Of a stretch of DNA of 64,000 bases, positions 44,242 to 54,510 are shown one piece after another. The stretch is from Candidatus Syntrophocurvum alkaliphilum (lineage in GTDB: Bacteria > Bacillota > Syntrophomonadia > Syntrophomonadales > Syntrophomonadaceae), in NCBI RefSeq assembly GCF_009734445.1, contig NZ_CP046457.1:1043501-1107500 (forward strand). Direction: 5' to 3'. The position numbers were made by a program, and so were the translations under genes. Each line of letters begins with the position of its first letter. Within the stretch, counting starts at the first letter, position 1. The notes under the pieces were generated by a model. The model made no database searches. It was not told where the DNA came from and worked only from the letters and a program-made list of their open reading frames with translations.

Positions 44242-44688
44242 TTATTCTTCATAAAATTCATATCCTGATATCTGAAATGTCTCACCTCTATCACTCATTG
44301 CGCCAGATTGCGTAATGTCTTCTTCAGCAGGTCTAGTAAATTTATCTTGAGTCTTATATGCACAATTAATGCAAAGTGTAGTATTTACTGCTCGCTCTAA
44401 TCTTCTTTGTTCAATTTGATGTCCACAAAGTTCACATACTCCATAATTTCCACTATTAGCTCTAGCAAGTGCATCATCTACCTTTTCCAACTCAATCTCA
44501 AGCATTTCTAACAACCCACTATCTTTTTCTCTTTCAAATAACTCTGTTGCCATATCTGCTGTATGTTGATCATAGATAGATAATTCATTAGTGTTTTCGG
44601 ACACAGGTATCATTAAGTCTTCATGTTTTTGTTTTATTAATTGTTCAAGTTGTTGCTTTTTATTTAATAAATTAGTTTTGTAGTCCAT
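44242..44688 (-). CDS. yteA: TraR/DksA-type zinc-finger protein, YteA family
   Basis: 148-residue protein with an N-terminal coiled coil, the YteA signature YDQHTADMATELFEREKD (39-56) and a C4 DksA-type finger (Cys85, 88, 106, 109; GVCELCG ... CINC). YteA proteins are reported as sporulation-related; DksA relatives bind RNA polymerase. It follows the DUF5665 gene by 28 nt, a common pairing near ileS or lspA in clostridia. Confidence 0.87.
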   Translation of the reverse strand: MDYKTNLLNKKQQLEQLIKQKHEDLMIPVSENTNELSIYDQHTADMATELFEREKDSGLLEMLEIELEKVDDALARANSGNYGVCELCGHQIEQRRLERAVNTTLCINCAYKTQDKFTRPAEEDITQSGAMSDRGETFQISGYEFYEE

Positions 44689-44716
44689 TAAAACACCCCT
44701 TTATAATATTAGTGCC

Positions 44717-45043
44717 TTAAGTTTGCATTTGTTGTTGTACAATTTGTACTAATTCTGCTATAAAATCGCCTATTAACGGCATATTTAATACAACTAACTT
44801 TTGCAAAAAATATACAAACAAAGCTGCAAGTATAGTAAATCCTATGGCCATTCCAAAACCTCGAGCTAACCCTAATAAAAAGTTAATATAAATAAGTCTA
44901 GTTGGGTTTTCTAACATATGAACGTACTCTGCTAATCGCATTTTCTCCATTGACTCAGATAGCTCTTGAACTTTATCATAAAGTTTGTTTATAACTTCAC
45001 CTTGGAATTGAGAGTTATCTGATTTTTCTGAACCGCGTTTCAT
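44717..45043 (-). CDS. DUF5665 membrane protein
   Basis: 108 residues: a basic N-terminus, a short amphipathic coil (about 18-45, with SESMEKMRLAEYVHMLENP) and a hydrophobic region at 50-90 that may form one long or two short membrane helices. It matches the DUF5665 family often found beside YteA and ileS. Function unknown. Confidence 0.78.
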   Translation of the reverse strand: MKRGSEKSDNSQFQGEVINKLYDKVQELSESMEKMRLAEYVHMLENPTRLIYINFLLGLARGFGMAIGFTILAALFVYFLQKLVVLNMPLIGDFIAELVQIVQQQMQT

Positions 45044-45149
45044 ATGTTCCCTCCCTAATTGTTACTTAGTATACCTAAATAAGTATTTATCAATACCATT
45101 TCTTTTAACAACCATTTTTTTGGTAATTAAATATTAATACATACTACAC

Positions 45150-45205
45150 ATTTAAAAGTTGATTTTTCATTTATACTTAGCTGTGATCATTCACCACACA
45201 GAATC
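45150..45205 (-). repeat. Fragment of MITE-like element, family 1
   Basis: In reverse complement it reads GATCACAGCTAAGTATAAAT then GAAAAATCA. This matches the central block GATCACGGCTAAGTATAAAT/AAAAAATCA of the full-length copy at 38157-38397. Ends are lost. Confidence 0.55.
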
Positions 45206-45215
45206 AAAGTTTTAT

Positions 45216-46592
45216 TTAATTATTTAAAGCTTGAATAGGAGCAGGAATTCTGCCTTGACGATTAATAAATTTTTCAGGTGAAAAATCATTAAGCTTTATA
45301 ATAGGTGCTCTACCTAATAAGCCCCCAAATTCAACCCAATCACCAACATTTTTCCCAGGTGCGGGTATTATTCTTACTGCAGTAGTTTTCCTATTTATCA
45401 TGCCTATAGCTGCTTCATCTGCTATAATTGCACTAATTGTATGGGCAGGCGTATCTCCTGGAATAGCTATCATATCTAAGCCAACTGAACATACACAAGT
45501 CATTGCCTCTAATTTATCGATAGTTAATGAGCCTTGTAAAACTGCATCTATCATTCCTGCATCTTCACTTACAGGTATAAAAGCTCCTGATAAACCACCA
45601 ACATATGAAGAAGCCATTGCTCCACCTTTTTTAACAGCATCATTTAATAATGCTAAAGCAGCAGTTGAACCATGAGTTCCTACTTTTCCTAATCCCATAG
45701 CTTCTAAAATATCAGCAACACTATCTCCTATTGCAGGAGTTGGAGCAAGAGAAAGGTCAACTATGCCAAATGGTACTCCTAATCTTTCGGATGCCACACG
45801 ACCAACAAGTTCACCTGTTCGCGTTATTTTAAAAGCAGTATTTTTTATTATATTTGCTAAACCACCTAAATCTAATTCTGGGTGTTTCTTAACAGCATTT
45901 AAAACCACACCTGGTCCACTTATGCCAATATTAATTGTAGATTCAGGTTCTCCTGGACCATGAAATGCTCCCGCCATAAAAGGGTTATCTTCAACTGCAT
46001 TACAAAACACCACAAGCTTTGCGCATCCTAACCCATCTCGGTCACCAGTTTGTTCTGCCGTTTCTTTTATAATTTTCCCCATACGATAAACCGCATCCAT
46101 ATTAATTCCCGACTTGGTATTACCAATATTTATAGATGAACATACTCTTTCTCCTTCATCAAGTATTTGAGGTATAGCATCAATCAGAGCTAAATCTCCA
46201 TTAGTAAAACCTTTATGTACTAGTGCTGAAAATCCACCTATAAAATTAACTCCAACCTCTTGTGCTGCTTTATCTAATGCAAAACCTAGTTTTAACATAT
46301 CATCTTTATTAAAGCCATTCCCTATAAGGGCTACTGGTGTAACTGAAATTCTCTTATTAATAATGGGTATTCCATATTCTTTTTCTATATTATCTCCTAC
46401 TTTTACCAAATCATTAGCTTGACGTACTATTTTTTCATATATTTGTTTTGCAGTCTTTTCCCCTGTTTCCCTGCGGCTATCTTGTATATTTATTCCCATT
46501 GTAATAGTTCTTATATCTAGGTTTTCCGTAGATATCATATTTACTGTTTCTAAAATTTCATCTTTTGTTATTGAAAACGTTGCAAATGACAT
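45216..46592 (-). CDS. PFL family protein (UPF0210)
   Basis: 458-residue member of UPF0210, structurally a pyruvate-formate-lyase-like barrel; the enzymatic role is unknown. It begins [20 protein letters not shown] and has [37 protein letters not shown] and the C-terminal [21 protein letters not shown]. It normally accompanies an ACT-domain protein (UPF0237), as here. A hairpin terminator in the 66-nt gap could make expression lower than that of the ACT gene. Confidence 0.9.
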   Translation of the reverse strand: MSFATFSITKDEILETVNMISTENLDIRTITMGINIQDSRRETGEKTAKQIYEKIVRQANDLVKVGDNIEKEYGIPIINKRISVTPVALIGNGFNKDDMLKLGFALDKAAQEVGVNFIGGFSALVHKGFTNGDLALIDAIPQILDEGERVCSSINIGNTKSGINMDAVYRMGKIIKETAEQTGDRDGLGCAKLVVFCNAVEDNPFMAGAFHGPGEPESTINIGISGPGVVLNAVKKHPELDLGGLANIIKNTAFKITRTGELVGRVASERLGVPFGIVDLSLAPTPAIGDSVADILEAMGLGKVGTHGSTAALALLNDAVKKGGAMASSYVGGLSGAFIPVSEDAGMIDAVLQGSLTIDKLEAMTCVCSVGLDMIAIPGDTPAHTISAIIADEAAIGMINRKTTAVRIIPAPGKNVGDWVEFGGLLGRAPIIKLNDFSPEKFINRQGRIPAPIQALNN

Positions 46593-46617
46593 ATTTCTTA
46601 AACCTCCTTAAACAAAC

Positions 46618-46641
46618 AAAAGGGAGACACCATCTCCCTTT
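46618..46641 (-). terminator. Hairpin terminator between the ACT gene and the PFL gene
   Basis: Stem AAAGGGAGA/TCTCCCTTT followed on minus by TGTTTGTTT. It would end most transcripts after the ACT gene or act as a leader attenuator for the PFL gene. Confidence 0.65.
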
Positions 46642-46658
46642 ACTAAGCTAACAATTAT

Positions 46659-46940
46659 TTAAATTCTGTGCATAAATTTAAAGACATCCTCATGTTGTAC
46701 AGTAATTTCTAAATTCATTTCTTTACCTTTCTCTCTTAAAATATTCCGAAGCTCAGCTACGTCTATTTTACTATTAGATACATCAACTACCATTACCATA
46801 GTAAAAAAACCTTGAAGTATAGTTTGACTTATATCTAATATATTAATTTGATTATCAGCTAAAACAGTAGATATTTTAGCGATAATACCTACTTTATCAT
46901 GACCTAAAACACTAATAATAAGTTTATTGCCCTCTTGCAC
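46659..46940 (-). CDS. ACT domain protein (UPF0237)
   Basis: 93 residues forming a single ACT domain (LIISVLGHDKVGIIAKISTVLADNQINILD), an amino-acid-binding regulatory fold. The GTG start follows GGGGGAG. Located between ileS and the PFL gene, its usual partner. The ligand is unknown. Confidence 0.9.
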   Translation of the reverse strand: MQEGNKLIISVLGHDKVGIIAKISTVLADNQINILDISQTILQGFFTMVMVVDVSNSKIDVAELRNILREKGKEMNLEITVQHEDVFKFMHRI

Positions 46941-46956
46941 TTTACTCCCCCTAAAC

Positions 46957-49731
46957 TTAAAGTTGTTCTATAACGGTTGAACATCTATTACATAATGTAG
47001 GATGTTCATTATTTTCACCTACTGTAACACTAATAATCCAACAACGCTCACATTTTTCACCTTCTGCTGGTTTTACAGATACCCATAATCCTGATACATC
47101 CTCTAATGCTACAGAATTGTCAGGGCGGTTTTCAGCTATATCTAATTCAGCTCTCGATGTAATAAGTATCTTTTCTAAATTATTTATCTGTGAAAGAATA
47201 TTATACCACTCATTATCTGCATATATACCAACCCAAGCCCCTAATGAATGACCAATAACTTTTTTATTTCTAGCTTCTTCTAAAGCCTTAGTAACAACTT
47301 CTCTAGCATCAAATACTTTGTCCATAGTATTTTCTAATTCATTATTTATATAACCATCATTTGCTTCCGGCCAATCTAACAATAATATACTCTCCACATC
47401 ATTTTCTTTACGCAGATATCTCCAAATTTCTTCTGTTGTAAAAGCTAATATTGGTGTTAGTAGAATAACTAAGTTTGTTATTAGCTCATGCAATACTGTT
47501 TGAGCTGCTCTTCTCTCAGGATCATTAGGATGTGAACAGTATAACTTATCTTTTAATACATCAAAATATAGGTTACTTAAGTCGATTGTACAAAAGTTAT
47601 GTACTGAATGAAATACAACATGGAACTCATAGTTGTCAAACGCTTTAGTTACTCTTCTATTCAATTTATCCATTTTTAACAATGCCCATTTATCTAAATC
47701 AGTTAACTGTTCATAGGGCACTTTATCATTGTTAGGATCGAAGTCAGATATATTTCCTAAAATAAATCTACAGGTATTTCTAATTTTACGATAAGCTTCT
47801 GCACATTGTTTAATAATATTTTTTGATACTGCAACATCACTTCTATAATCAGCTGAAGCAACCCATAATCTTAAAATATCCGCTCCCATTTGGTCGATCA
47901 TTTTCAATGGATCTATAACATTTCCTAAGGATTTAGACATTTTGCGTCCTTTTTCATCTACAACAAAACCATGAGTTAAAACACTTCTATATGGAGCAGT
48001 TCCTTTAACAGCTACAGCAGTTGATAAGGACGAGTTAAACCAGCCTCTATGTTGGTCACTTCCCTCTAAATAAAGATCAGCAGGCCAGCTTAAGCCTTCA
48101 GTTGTTTCTAATACAGCCATATGACTTGAACCTGAATCAAACCATACATCCATAATATCTGTTTCCTTGCGGAAATTGTTATTACCACAGTCACATTTTA
48201 AATTTGTAGGCACAAGATCATTGGCATTTTTTTCAAACCATATATCAGAACCGTGTTTAGCAAATAAATCACTAATATGAGCTATAGTATCATTATTAAC
48301 TATACTTTCACCACAGTCATTACAATAAAATATAGGAATAGGTACACCCCAAGTACGTTGTCTAGAAATACACCAATCACCACGGTCTCTAACCATATTA
48401 TATATACGCTCTCTACCCCATGCTGGTATCCATTGCACTGAATCAATAGCGTTTAATGCATTCTCTCTAAAACCATCAATTGAAGCAAACCATTGTTCTG
48501 TAGCTCTGAAAATAATAGGATGTTTACATCTCCAGCAGAAAGGATATTGATGTTTCATATTCGATTTATTTACAAGCATATTTAGATCTTCTAGTTCGCT
48601 TATTATCTTTGCATTAGCATCTTGAACGTATAAGCCAGCAAATTGATAAGCCTCATCCGTAAATAATCCACCATTATCAACCGGAGAAATAACTGGCAAG
48701 TCATATTTTTGTCCAACAAAAAAATCATCTTCACCATGACCAGGTGCTGTATGAACACATCCAGTACCTGCATCTAGATTAACATGGTCACCTAAAATCA
48801 CTAATGAATCTCTATTGAATATAGGATGTTTACAAACTACTAGTTCTAACAATTCACCCTTTAGCTCTGAAATTATTTCTACATTGCTCCACTCAAATTC
48901 CTCAACTAATCTTTCTAAAAGTCCTTTAGCAAATACATATTTTTCATCATTAACATTACATACTACATAATCTAATTCAGGATTAACACTTATTCCAGTA
49001 TTTGCTGGTATCGTCCAAGGAGTAGTTGTCCAAATTAAAATATAAGAATCAGAAGGAATTACCTCCTTACCATCAGTAACAGGGAACTTCACAAAAATAG
49101 ACGGTGAAACCTTGTCATTATATTCTACTTCTGCTTCAGCTAAAGCTGTTTCACAATCACCACACCAATATACTGGTTTTAATCCTTTGTAAATATAACC
49201 TTGACTAGCCATTTCACCAAAAACTTTGACTTGGACAGATTCAAATTCAGGATTAAGTGTAATATAAGGGTTATCCCAATCCCCAATAACACCTAAACGT
49301 TTAAACTGATCTTTTTGTATATCAACATACTTTAATGCATAATCTTTGCAATGTTGTCTAAATTCAACTACATCCGTTTTATTTCTATCTAACCCCATAT
49401 TTTTAATAGCTTGTTGTTCAATTGGTAAACCATGCGTATCCCAGCCGGGAACATATGGAGCATTATACCCATTTAAAGAGCGTTGTCTTACAATAATATC
49501 CTTTAAAACTTTATTTAGCGTATGACCTAAATGTATATCACCATTAGCATATGGAGGACCATCATGCAAAATAAATGTAGGTTTTGCTTCATTTTTTTGT
49601 TGTAGTTTTTCATATATTTTGTTATTTTCCCAGAATTCTGTTGTTTCCGGCTCCCGTGTAGGAAGATTAGCTCTCATAGGAAAATCAGTTTTAGGAAGAT
49701 TTAATGTTGAATCATATTTACCCTTTGCCAT
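46957..49731 (-). CDS. ileS: Isoleucyl-tRNA synthetase
   Basis: Class I aminoacyl-tRNA synthetase charging tRNA-Ile. The HIGH-type motif is HLGH (in GDIHLGHTLNK) and KMSKS is in GRKMSKSLGN. An editing CP1 domain is in the middle, and the C-terminal zinc site has CERCW ... CNRC. I place the start at ATG 49731 (MAKGKYDSTLNLP, 924 residues), with GAGGTGG 9 nt upstream; the GTG at 49752 overlaps that site. Regulated by the upstream Ile T-box. Confidence 0.96.
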   Translation of the reverse strand: MAKGKYDSTLNLPKTDFPMRANLPTREPETTEFWENNKIYEKLQQKNEAKPTFILHDGPPYANGDIHLGHTLNKVLKDIIVRQRSLNGYNAPYVPGWDTHGLPIEQQAIKNMGLDRNKTDVVEFRQHCKDYALKYVDIQKDQFKRLGVIGDWDNPYITLNPEFESVQVKVFGEMASQGYIYKGLKPVYWCGDCETALAEAEVEYNDKVSPSIFVKFPVTDGKEVIPSDSYILIWTTTPWTIPANTGISVNPELDYVVCNVNDEKYVFAKGLLERLVEEFEWSNVEIISELKGELLELVVCKHPIFNRDSLVILGDHVNLDAGTGCVHTAPGHGEDDFFVGQKYDLPVISPVDNGGLFTDEAYQFAGLYVQDANAKIISELEDLNMLVNKSNMKHQYPFCWRCKHPIIFRATEQWFASIDGFRENALNAIDSVQWIPAWGRERIYNMVRDRGDWCISRQRTWGVPIPIFYCNDCGESIVNNDTIAHISDLFAKHGSDIWFEKNANDLVPTNLKCDCGNNNFRKETDIMDVWFDSGSSHMAVLETTEGLSWPADLYLEGSDQHRGWFNSSLSTAVAVKGTAPYRSVLTHGFVVDEKGRKMSKSLGNVIDPLKMIDQMGADILRLWVASADYRSDVAVSKNIIKQCAEAYRKIRNTCRFILGNISDFDPNNDKVPYEQLTDLDKWALLKMDKLNRRVTKAFDNYEFHVVFHSVHNFCTIDLSNLYFDVLKDKLYCSHPNDPERRAAQTVLHELITNLVILLTPILAFTTEEIWRYLRKENDVESILLLDWPEANDGYINNELENTMDKVFDAREVVTKALEEARNKKVIGHSLGAWVGIYADNEWYNILSQINNLEKILITSRAELDIAENRPDNSVALEDVSGLWVSVKPAEGEKCERCWIISVTVGENNEHPTLCNRCSTVIEQL

Positions 49732-49770
49732 TTGATAAAACCACCTCACCAATTTTTATTTATAATTAAC

Positions 49771-50000
49771 AAAAACCTTTCATCCAAAGGGACGAAAGGT
49801 ATGTTCCGCGGTACCACCCTAATAGCATATAGATGCCACTTTATTGCTTTTAACGCAAGCAAACGTTCTAACCTACTATAATTCAGCTATGAAAGCTCAC
49901 AGGTGATTTTCGTACAAAATAACAATGTCTGGCTCGCACCAACTCCAGACTCTCTGTGATTGCTAAAATTGTCTACTCTCCTGATCTTAGCCCTTAAAAA
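49771..50000 (-). promoter_or_regulatory. T-box leader (isoleucine) of ileS
   Basis: On minus: stem I with AGAGAG and the distal loop GGTGCGAGCC, a specifier ATC (49907-49905, in GAAAATCACC) reading Ile, the conserved T-box AGGGTGGTACCGCG (49820-49807), then the terminator ACCTTTCGTC/GATGAAAGGT (49800-49775) and a T-run. Uncharged tRNA-Ile would stabilise the antiterminator and switch on ileS. Confidence 0.93.
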
Positions 50001-50025
50001 TATTAAATATTGTAAAATCGTTATT

Positions 50026-50054
50026 ATTTTAGCATATTGGTAAAATCAAAACAA
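50026..50054 (-). promoter_or_regulatory. Sigma-A promoter of ileS
   Basis: On minus, TTGTTT (50054-50049), 17-nt spacer, TAAAAT (50031-50026) preceded by TGC. The start is predicted near 50019, just ahead of T-box stem I. Confidence 0.6.
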
Positions 50055-50119
50055 CAATATCTATTTATCTTTTAAATATTTATTGTATATTATTACCATA
50101 TTAGAGCTTTTTATAAATA

Positions 50120-50737
50120 TTATATTATTTTACTACATAAATTGTTCAAAACACAGTTTAAACAATCAGGGTTTTTCGCTTTACAAACTTTACGTCCATG
50201 ATGTATAAGTAAATGATGAATTTTTGTCCAGTTTTCTCTTGGAAATATGTGCTTTAACATTAGTTCGGTTTTTTCTGGGTTTTTTTCTTTGACTAGCCCT
50301 AAACGATTAGAAACTCTTTGAACATGAGTATCTACACCTAATGCAGGATAATTAAATCCAACTGATAATAATACATTAGCAGTCTTTCGTCCAACCCCTG
50401 GTAGTTTGATTAGTTCATTAAAATCATTAGGAATATTGCCATTATATTTATCTCGTAAAATAATCGCAAGGTGTTTAATGTTTTTTGCCTTATTTTTATA
50501 TATTCCTACACCTTTTATAAGGTTTTCTAACTCGTTAATGTTTGCGTTAGCAAAGTCATCAACTCCCTTAAACCTTTTAAAAAGTCTTTTTGTAACACGA
50601 TTTACTTGAAAATCTGTACTTTGAGCTGATAAGACTATGGATATTAATAATTCAAAAAGATTGGAATATTCAAGTTCTGTACCAGCTAAAGGGTACTCAT
50701 TTTCTAAAGTATTCATAATTTCTATCGAATTTTTCAT
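50120..50737 (-). CDS. nth: Endonuclease III
   Basis: Base-excision repair DNA glycosylase/AP lyase for oxidised pyrimidines. The helix-hairpin-helix LPGVGRKTANVLLSVGF carries the catalytic Lys, the Asp lies in VDTHVQRVSNRL, and the [4Fe-4S] loop is C-x6-C-x2-C-x5-C near the C-terminus. 205 residues is normal. Appears monocistronic. Confidence 0.96.
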   Translation of the reverse strand: MKNSIEIMNTLENEYPLAGTELEYSNLFELLISIVLSAQSTDFQVNRVTKRLFKRFKGVDDFANANINELENLIKGVGIYKNKAKNIKHLAIILRDKYNGNIPNDFNELIKLPGVGRKTANVLLSVGFNYPALGVDTHVQRVSNRLGLVKEKNPEKTELMLKHIFPRENWTKIHHLLIHHGRKVCKAKNPDCLNCVLNNLCSKII

Positions 50738-50852
50738 AACTCACCTAAAATAATTATAAGATTATTAAATTTATGTTTTTGGCAAAAACTATATATTGAT
50801 TGCACAAAATGGGTTATATTGTACAAAGTAATAGTAAAAACTTGAAATTAAA

Positions 50853-50985
50853 AATTGATTCTGCTGCAAAAAGTAATTACAAAAAACTTAAGGCTGAGCT
50901 AACTTAAGTCCTTAAGTAGCAAGGATGTTTGCTCAGCCGATTCCATAGTCTAAATTTAGTTTTTTGCAGTTAAATCAATAATTTG
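50853..50985 (+). repeat. Internally deleted MITE-like element, family 1 (about 133 bp)
   Basis: Left end ATTGATTCTGCTGCAAAAAG then AACTTAAGGCTGAGC. Right end GTTTGCTCAGCCGATTCC then TTTTTTGCAGTTAAATCAAT, giving terminal and GGCTGAGC subterminal inverted repeats. About 100 bp of the full-length centre is missing. It sits between divIVA and nth. Confidence 0.85.
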
Positions 50986-50998
50986 TTTTAAAAATTAA

Positions 50999-51496
50999 TT
51001 AGTTTTCTACTAATGTAGCCTTTTCAAGTTTTTCTAAAACATCTTTAATATCTTTGGCATAAAAAAAGTTTGATAATTCTTCAACTTTTTTTTCATTTTT
51101 CTCTAACAACTCTAATTGACCATTAACCTGCGATTTTAATTCAGCATTAAATAAGTTTAACCTTTTTATAATTTCTTGGTATATCATAAGAGTTTCTGCA
51201 ATTTTTCTTTTTGAATTTTCTAAAATTAAATCTGCTTCCTTTTGAGCATTATTTTTAACTTCTTCAGCAGTTTGTTGTGCTAAGACCAGACTATTATTCA
51301 TTGTTTCCTCTATTTTGCGATATTTTTCTATTTCATATTCTACTCGCTGCATTTCTTCTCTTAATTTTACATTTTCACTATATAAGGCTTCATAATCTTG
51401 TGCTAATTGGTATAGAAAGTTTTTAACTTCATCCTCTTTATAACCTCTTACAGCTTTACTAAACTGTTGGTTTCTAATCTCCATTGCTGTTATCAT
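50999..51496 (-). CDS. divIVA: DivIVA-domain protein
   Basis: 165-residue coiled-coil protein that would bind curved membrane at poles and septa and recruit partners. The N-terminal lipid-binding domain ITAMEIRNQQFSKAVRGYKEDEVKNFL is typical. Long heptad helices fill residues about 30-150 with no cysteine. Last gene of the sepF-yggT-type division cluster, as in Bacillus (ylmE-sepF-ylmG-ylmH-divIVA), with a U32 peptidase gene in place of ylmH. Confidence 0.9.
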   Translation of the reverse strand: MITAMEIRNQQFSKAVRGYKEDEVKNFLYQLAQDYEALYSENVKLREEMQRVEYEIEKYRKIEETMNNSLVLAQQTAEEVKNNAQKEADLILENSKRKIAETLMIYQEIIKRLNLFNAELKSQVNGQLELLEKNEKKVEELSNFFYAKDIKDVLEKLEKATLVEN

Positions 51497-51522
51497 TTTA
51501 TAAGACCCCCCATACAGAAAAG

Positions 51523-53409
51523 TTATTTATTTATAGCCGGTAAATCAGTTAATCCTTGTGGGAACATTTGTAACAATTTTAGGTAATTTTCCTGCTGGTT
51601 CCATTTTTCTAATTGAATATCCTTAAGAGCATCTTTATAAATGTTAACAACATCTAAAAGAAAACCTTCTTCATACAATTGACCGTCTATTCTAATTGAA
51701 GAAACTCCCATAGTTGCTAATTTAGGAAGGTAATTAAAAATTGTATATTCATAAGGATAAACCAAATAATTTCTGCATCTATAATCAGTTATTATCTTAT
51801 AATCTTGATTATATTCGTCACTTAAAGAAATATTTGCATCTTTACAATGGTTATTACAAGTATATTGGTCTTCTGTGATCAATGATTTTGATAAACAATA
51901 ATCGGTTACCATGGCATACAATGGTCCATGAGCTAATATTTCTAAGTCTACCCCATTAGTTATCATGTTATTTAAGCTTTCAAATCCTATTTCTAATGAT
52001 GCTGTTATTTTTTCAAAACCATTCTTTTTTAAAAAATGTTCCGATTGTGAATTAGCTACATTGAGAAAATATCCACTCCAAAATGGTATCCTAAAATCCC
52101 TAAAAAGCTTAATAACACCTAAATCATTTACTATCAAACCTTTTAATTTTTCTAAATTAGATATAGTTGTTAATTTCTTTACTACATTAAGATCTTCTTC
52201 GGTAATTATAAATGGTGTTTCAAGTAATACATTTTTATTTGTTTCTTGAGCCATCTCTAATGCATATTCAATCTCAGATAATGTCCAATTGTCAGTTTGT
52301 CTAATTTTATCCGTATTAATTATAATATTGTCTATATCAGTATTTAAAAGATTTTTAAAAGTAGATAAATTACCGATTTTAACAGTTAATTCAGGCACCT
52401 GTTTAACATTTTTAATGTTATAATCACTGTAATTATGCTGATTTAGCCTACTTAAATGCATTGGTTTTGAAGGAAAAAACGGCTCTCTTTCGCCAGTTAA
52501 CCCTATGGAATTACTGTCAGGTCTAGAAAATAAGTTGCCAGTTGTAAAATTTCTAATTCTATTTTCAAGCAATGATTTATTATAATCTTCTAAACTAATA
52601 TCTATATTGTTTAAAGATTTATCTATAGCCGTTCTGTATGTACTTACTAAATGAGAAATATAACCAGCATCCCTCATGCGACCTTCTATCTTAAATGAAA
52701 AGACTCCAGCTTCTATTAGTTCTTTAATATAAGGAAATAAACATAAATCATTGTGTGCTAAGTGATATTTTAATTCATAGTCTGTACCTTTCATCTTAAA
52801 CGGCCATCGACAAGGTTTACAGCATCTACCTCTATTGCCACTTTCACCTGTAACATAACTGCTAATATAGCATTTACCTGCATGAGAAATACACATATCT
52901 CCATGCACGAAATATTCGATACCTAATTTAGTATTTTTTGTTATAGCTTTTATCTCTTCAAGATTTACATTTTTAGAAAGAATAACTCTACTTACATCGT
53001 ATTCTTCCAATAAATTTACGGCTTTTGAGTTGGCAACTCCCATTTGAACACTAGCATGTACAGGAATAGTTAATCCTAACTCTTTGTGCAAATTTAATAT
53101 ACCTAAATCCTGTATGATAATAGCATCTACATTTATATCTTCCAAAAAATACAAATATGACTTTAAATCCTCTAACTCATTATCGTTATAAAGATTATTA
53201 ATAGTTATGTAAATATTTTTATTTACTGAATTAAGATATGATTTTGCTTTTATTAGCTCCTCATCACTAAAATTAAAATCAGGTTTTAGCATTCTCATAT
53301 TAAAACGCTTCCCACCAACATATACAGCATCAGCACCTGCGTTTATGATATCCTGTAGCATTTCAAATTTTCCACAAGGAGCAAGCAATTCTATGTCGTT
53401 ATTTATCAT
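51523..53409 (-). CDS. U32 family peptidase
   Basis: 628-residue protein of the U32/RlhA-YhbU group; several members act in RNA hydroxylation rather than proteolysis. The N-terminal TIM-barrel core begins ELLAPCGKFEMLQDIINAGADAVYVGG. The signature region around VHGDMCISHAGKCYISSYVTG ... GRCCKPCRW carries clustered cysteines for an Fe-S site, and a second module extends from about 330. The position between yggT and divIVA differs from the S4-domain gene usually found there. Confidence 0.88.
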   Translation of the reverse strand: MINNDIELLAPCGKFEMLQDIINAGADAVYVGGKRFNMRMLKPDFNFSDEELIKAKSYLNSVNKNIYITINNLYNDNELEDLKSYLYFLEDINVDAIIIQDLGILNLHKELGLTIPVHASVQMGVANSKAVNLLEEYDVSRVILSKNVNLEEIKAITKNTKLGIEYFVHGDMCISHAGKCYISSYVTGESGNRGRCCKPCRWPFKMKGTDYELKYHLAHNDLCLFPYIKELIEAGVFSFKIEGRMRDAGYISHLVSTYRTAIDKSLNNIDISLEDYNKSLLENRIRNFTTGNLFSRPDSNSIGLTGEREPFFPSKPMHLSRLNQHNYSDYNIKNVKQVPELTVKIGNLSTFKNLLNTDIDNIIINTDKIRQTDNWTLSEIEYALEMAQETNKNVLLETPFIITEEDLNVVKKLTTISNLEKLKGLIVNDLGVIKLFRDFRIPFWSGYFLNVANSQSEHFLKKNGFEKITASLEIGFESLNNMITNGVDLEILAHGPLYAMVTDYCLSKSLITEDQYTCNNHCKDANISLSDEYNQDYKIITDYRCRNYLVYPYEYTIFNYLPKLATMGVSSIRIDGQLYEEGFLLDVVNIYKDALKDIQLEKWNQQENYLKLLQMFPQGLTDLPAINK

Positions 53410-53420
53410 TTAAAACCCCT

Positions 53421-53687
53421 TTAAAAATGTATCCTAGATAATATATCCAATACTAACATTCTGACTAGTTGTACAGCTAAAATTGCAATTATTGGCGAAA
53501 AATCAATGCCACCAGCAGTAGGCATTAATCTTCTAAAAGGCTTCATTATAGGTTCTGTTACATCATATATAAATCTAATAATTGGTTGATATGGATTATG
53601 GTTTACAAACGATAAAATAGCTCGAGCTATAATTAACCAAATAAGTAAGTTAAAAGCAATATCAACTAATGCTATAATTTGACCCAA
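53421..53687 (-). CDS. yggT: YggT family membrane protein
   Basis: 88 residues with two hydrophobic segments (about 3-25 and 65-83) and the family motif FVNHNPYQPIIRFIYDVTEPIMKPFRR. Members are associated with division and osmotic response. The TTG start follows GGAGG. It lies between proC and the U32 gene. Confidence 0.9.
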   Translation of the reverse strand: MGQIIALVDIAFNLLIWLIIARAILSFVNHNPYQPIIRFIYDVTEPIMKPFRRLMPTAGGIDFSPIIAILAVQLVRMLVLDILSRIHF

Positions 53688-53706
53688 AAAAATTCCTCCC
53701 TATTAT

Positions 53707-54510
53707 TTACTTTTTACCTAATTCTATTGATCTATTATGAGCTTGTTCAATAGCATCAAAAAAGGCTTTTCTTATACCATTTTCTTCTAATTGTCGTACC
53801 CCAGCAACTGTAGTACCGCCAGGAGACATTACCTGCTGTCTTAACTCTGCTGGATGAAGTTCAGTTTGTTCAATCATTGCAATACTTCCTTTAAAAGTAT
53901 TCAATACAAGTTCTCTAGCTAGCGAACTATCTAACCCCACGTTTATTGCAGCATTTATCATTGATTCTATGACCAGATATACATAAGCAGGACCACTACC
54001 TGAAACAGCAGTAATACTATCCATATATTTTTCATCAATTGAAATGCAAAAGCCTAAATTATCAAAAATACCTCTTACCATATCTATGTGATAATCATCT
54101 ACATATGTACCAGGTGAAATTGCTGCTACTCCTTGCATTAGTAATGATGGAGTATTAGGCATTACTCTCAACACAGGTATATTTTCAGTAAGATTTTCTT
54201 CTAATTTAGAAACACTTATTCCCGCAGCAACAGATACTATAACCTGATTATCATTAAAAAAAGTATTCAGAGAAATAATTACATCCTGTATCTGTGTAGG
54301 TTTAACAGCTAAGAATATAATTTCAGCTTGTTCAGCAACTTCTTTATTAGTAGATGATATAGCACCAAAGTCTTCTACAAAATTATTAATTTTTTCCTTA
54401 TCTATATCACTTACATATAAGTCATATTTATTATCCATATTAGACGTTATACCTTTTAAAATAGCATAAGCCATTTTGCCACAGCCGATAACTCCTATCT
54501 TTTTATTCAC
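53707..54510 (-). CDS. proC: Pyrroline-5-carboxylate reductase
   Basis: Final step of proline synthesis, NAD(P)H-dependent. The Rossmann motif IGVIGCGKMAYAILKG is at the N-terminus; VRVMPNTPSLLMQGVAA, ITAVSGSGPAYVYL and the C-terminal MSPGGTTVAGVRQLEENG follow. 267 residues is normal. The GTG start overlaps the end of sepF by 8 nt, with GAGGTG inside sepF. Confidence 0.95.
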   Translation of the reverse strand: MNKKIGVIGCGKMAYAILKGITSNMDNKYDLYVSDIDKEKINNFVEDFGAISSTNKEVAEQAEIIFLAVKPTQIQDVIISLNTFFNDNQVIVSVAAGISVSKLEENLTENIPVLRVMPNTPSLLMQGVAAISPGTYVDDYHIDMVRGIFDNLGFCISIDEKYMDSITAVSGSGPAYVYLVIESMINAAINVGLDSSLARELVLNTFKGSIAMIEQTELHPAELRQQVMSPGGTTVAGVRQLEENGIRKAFFDAIEQAHNRSIELGKK

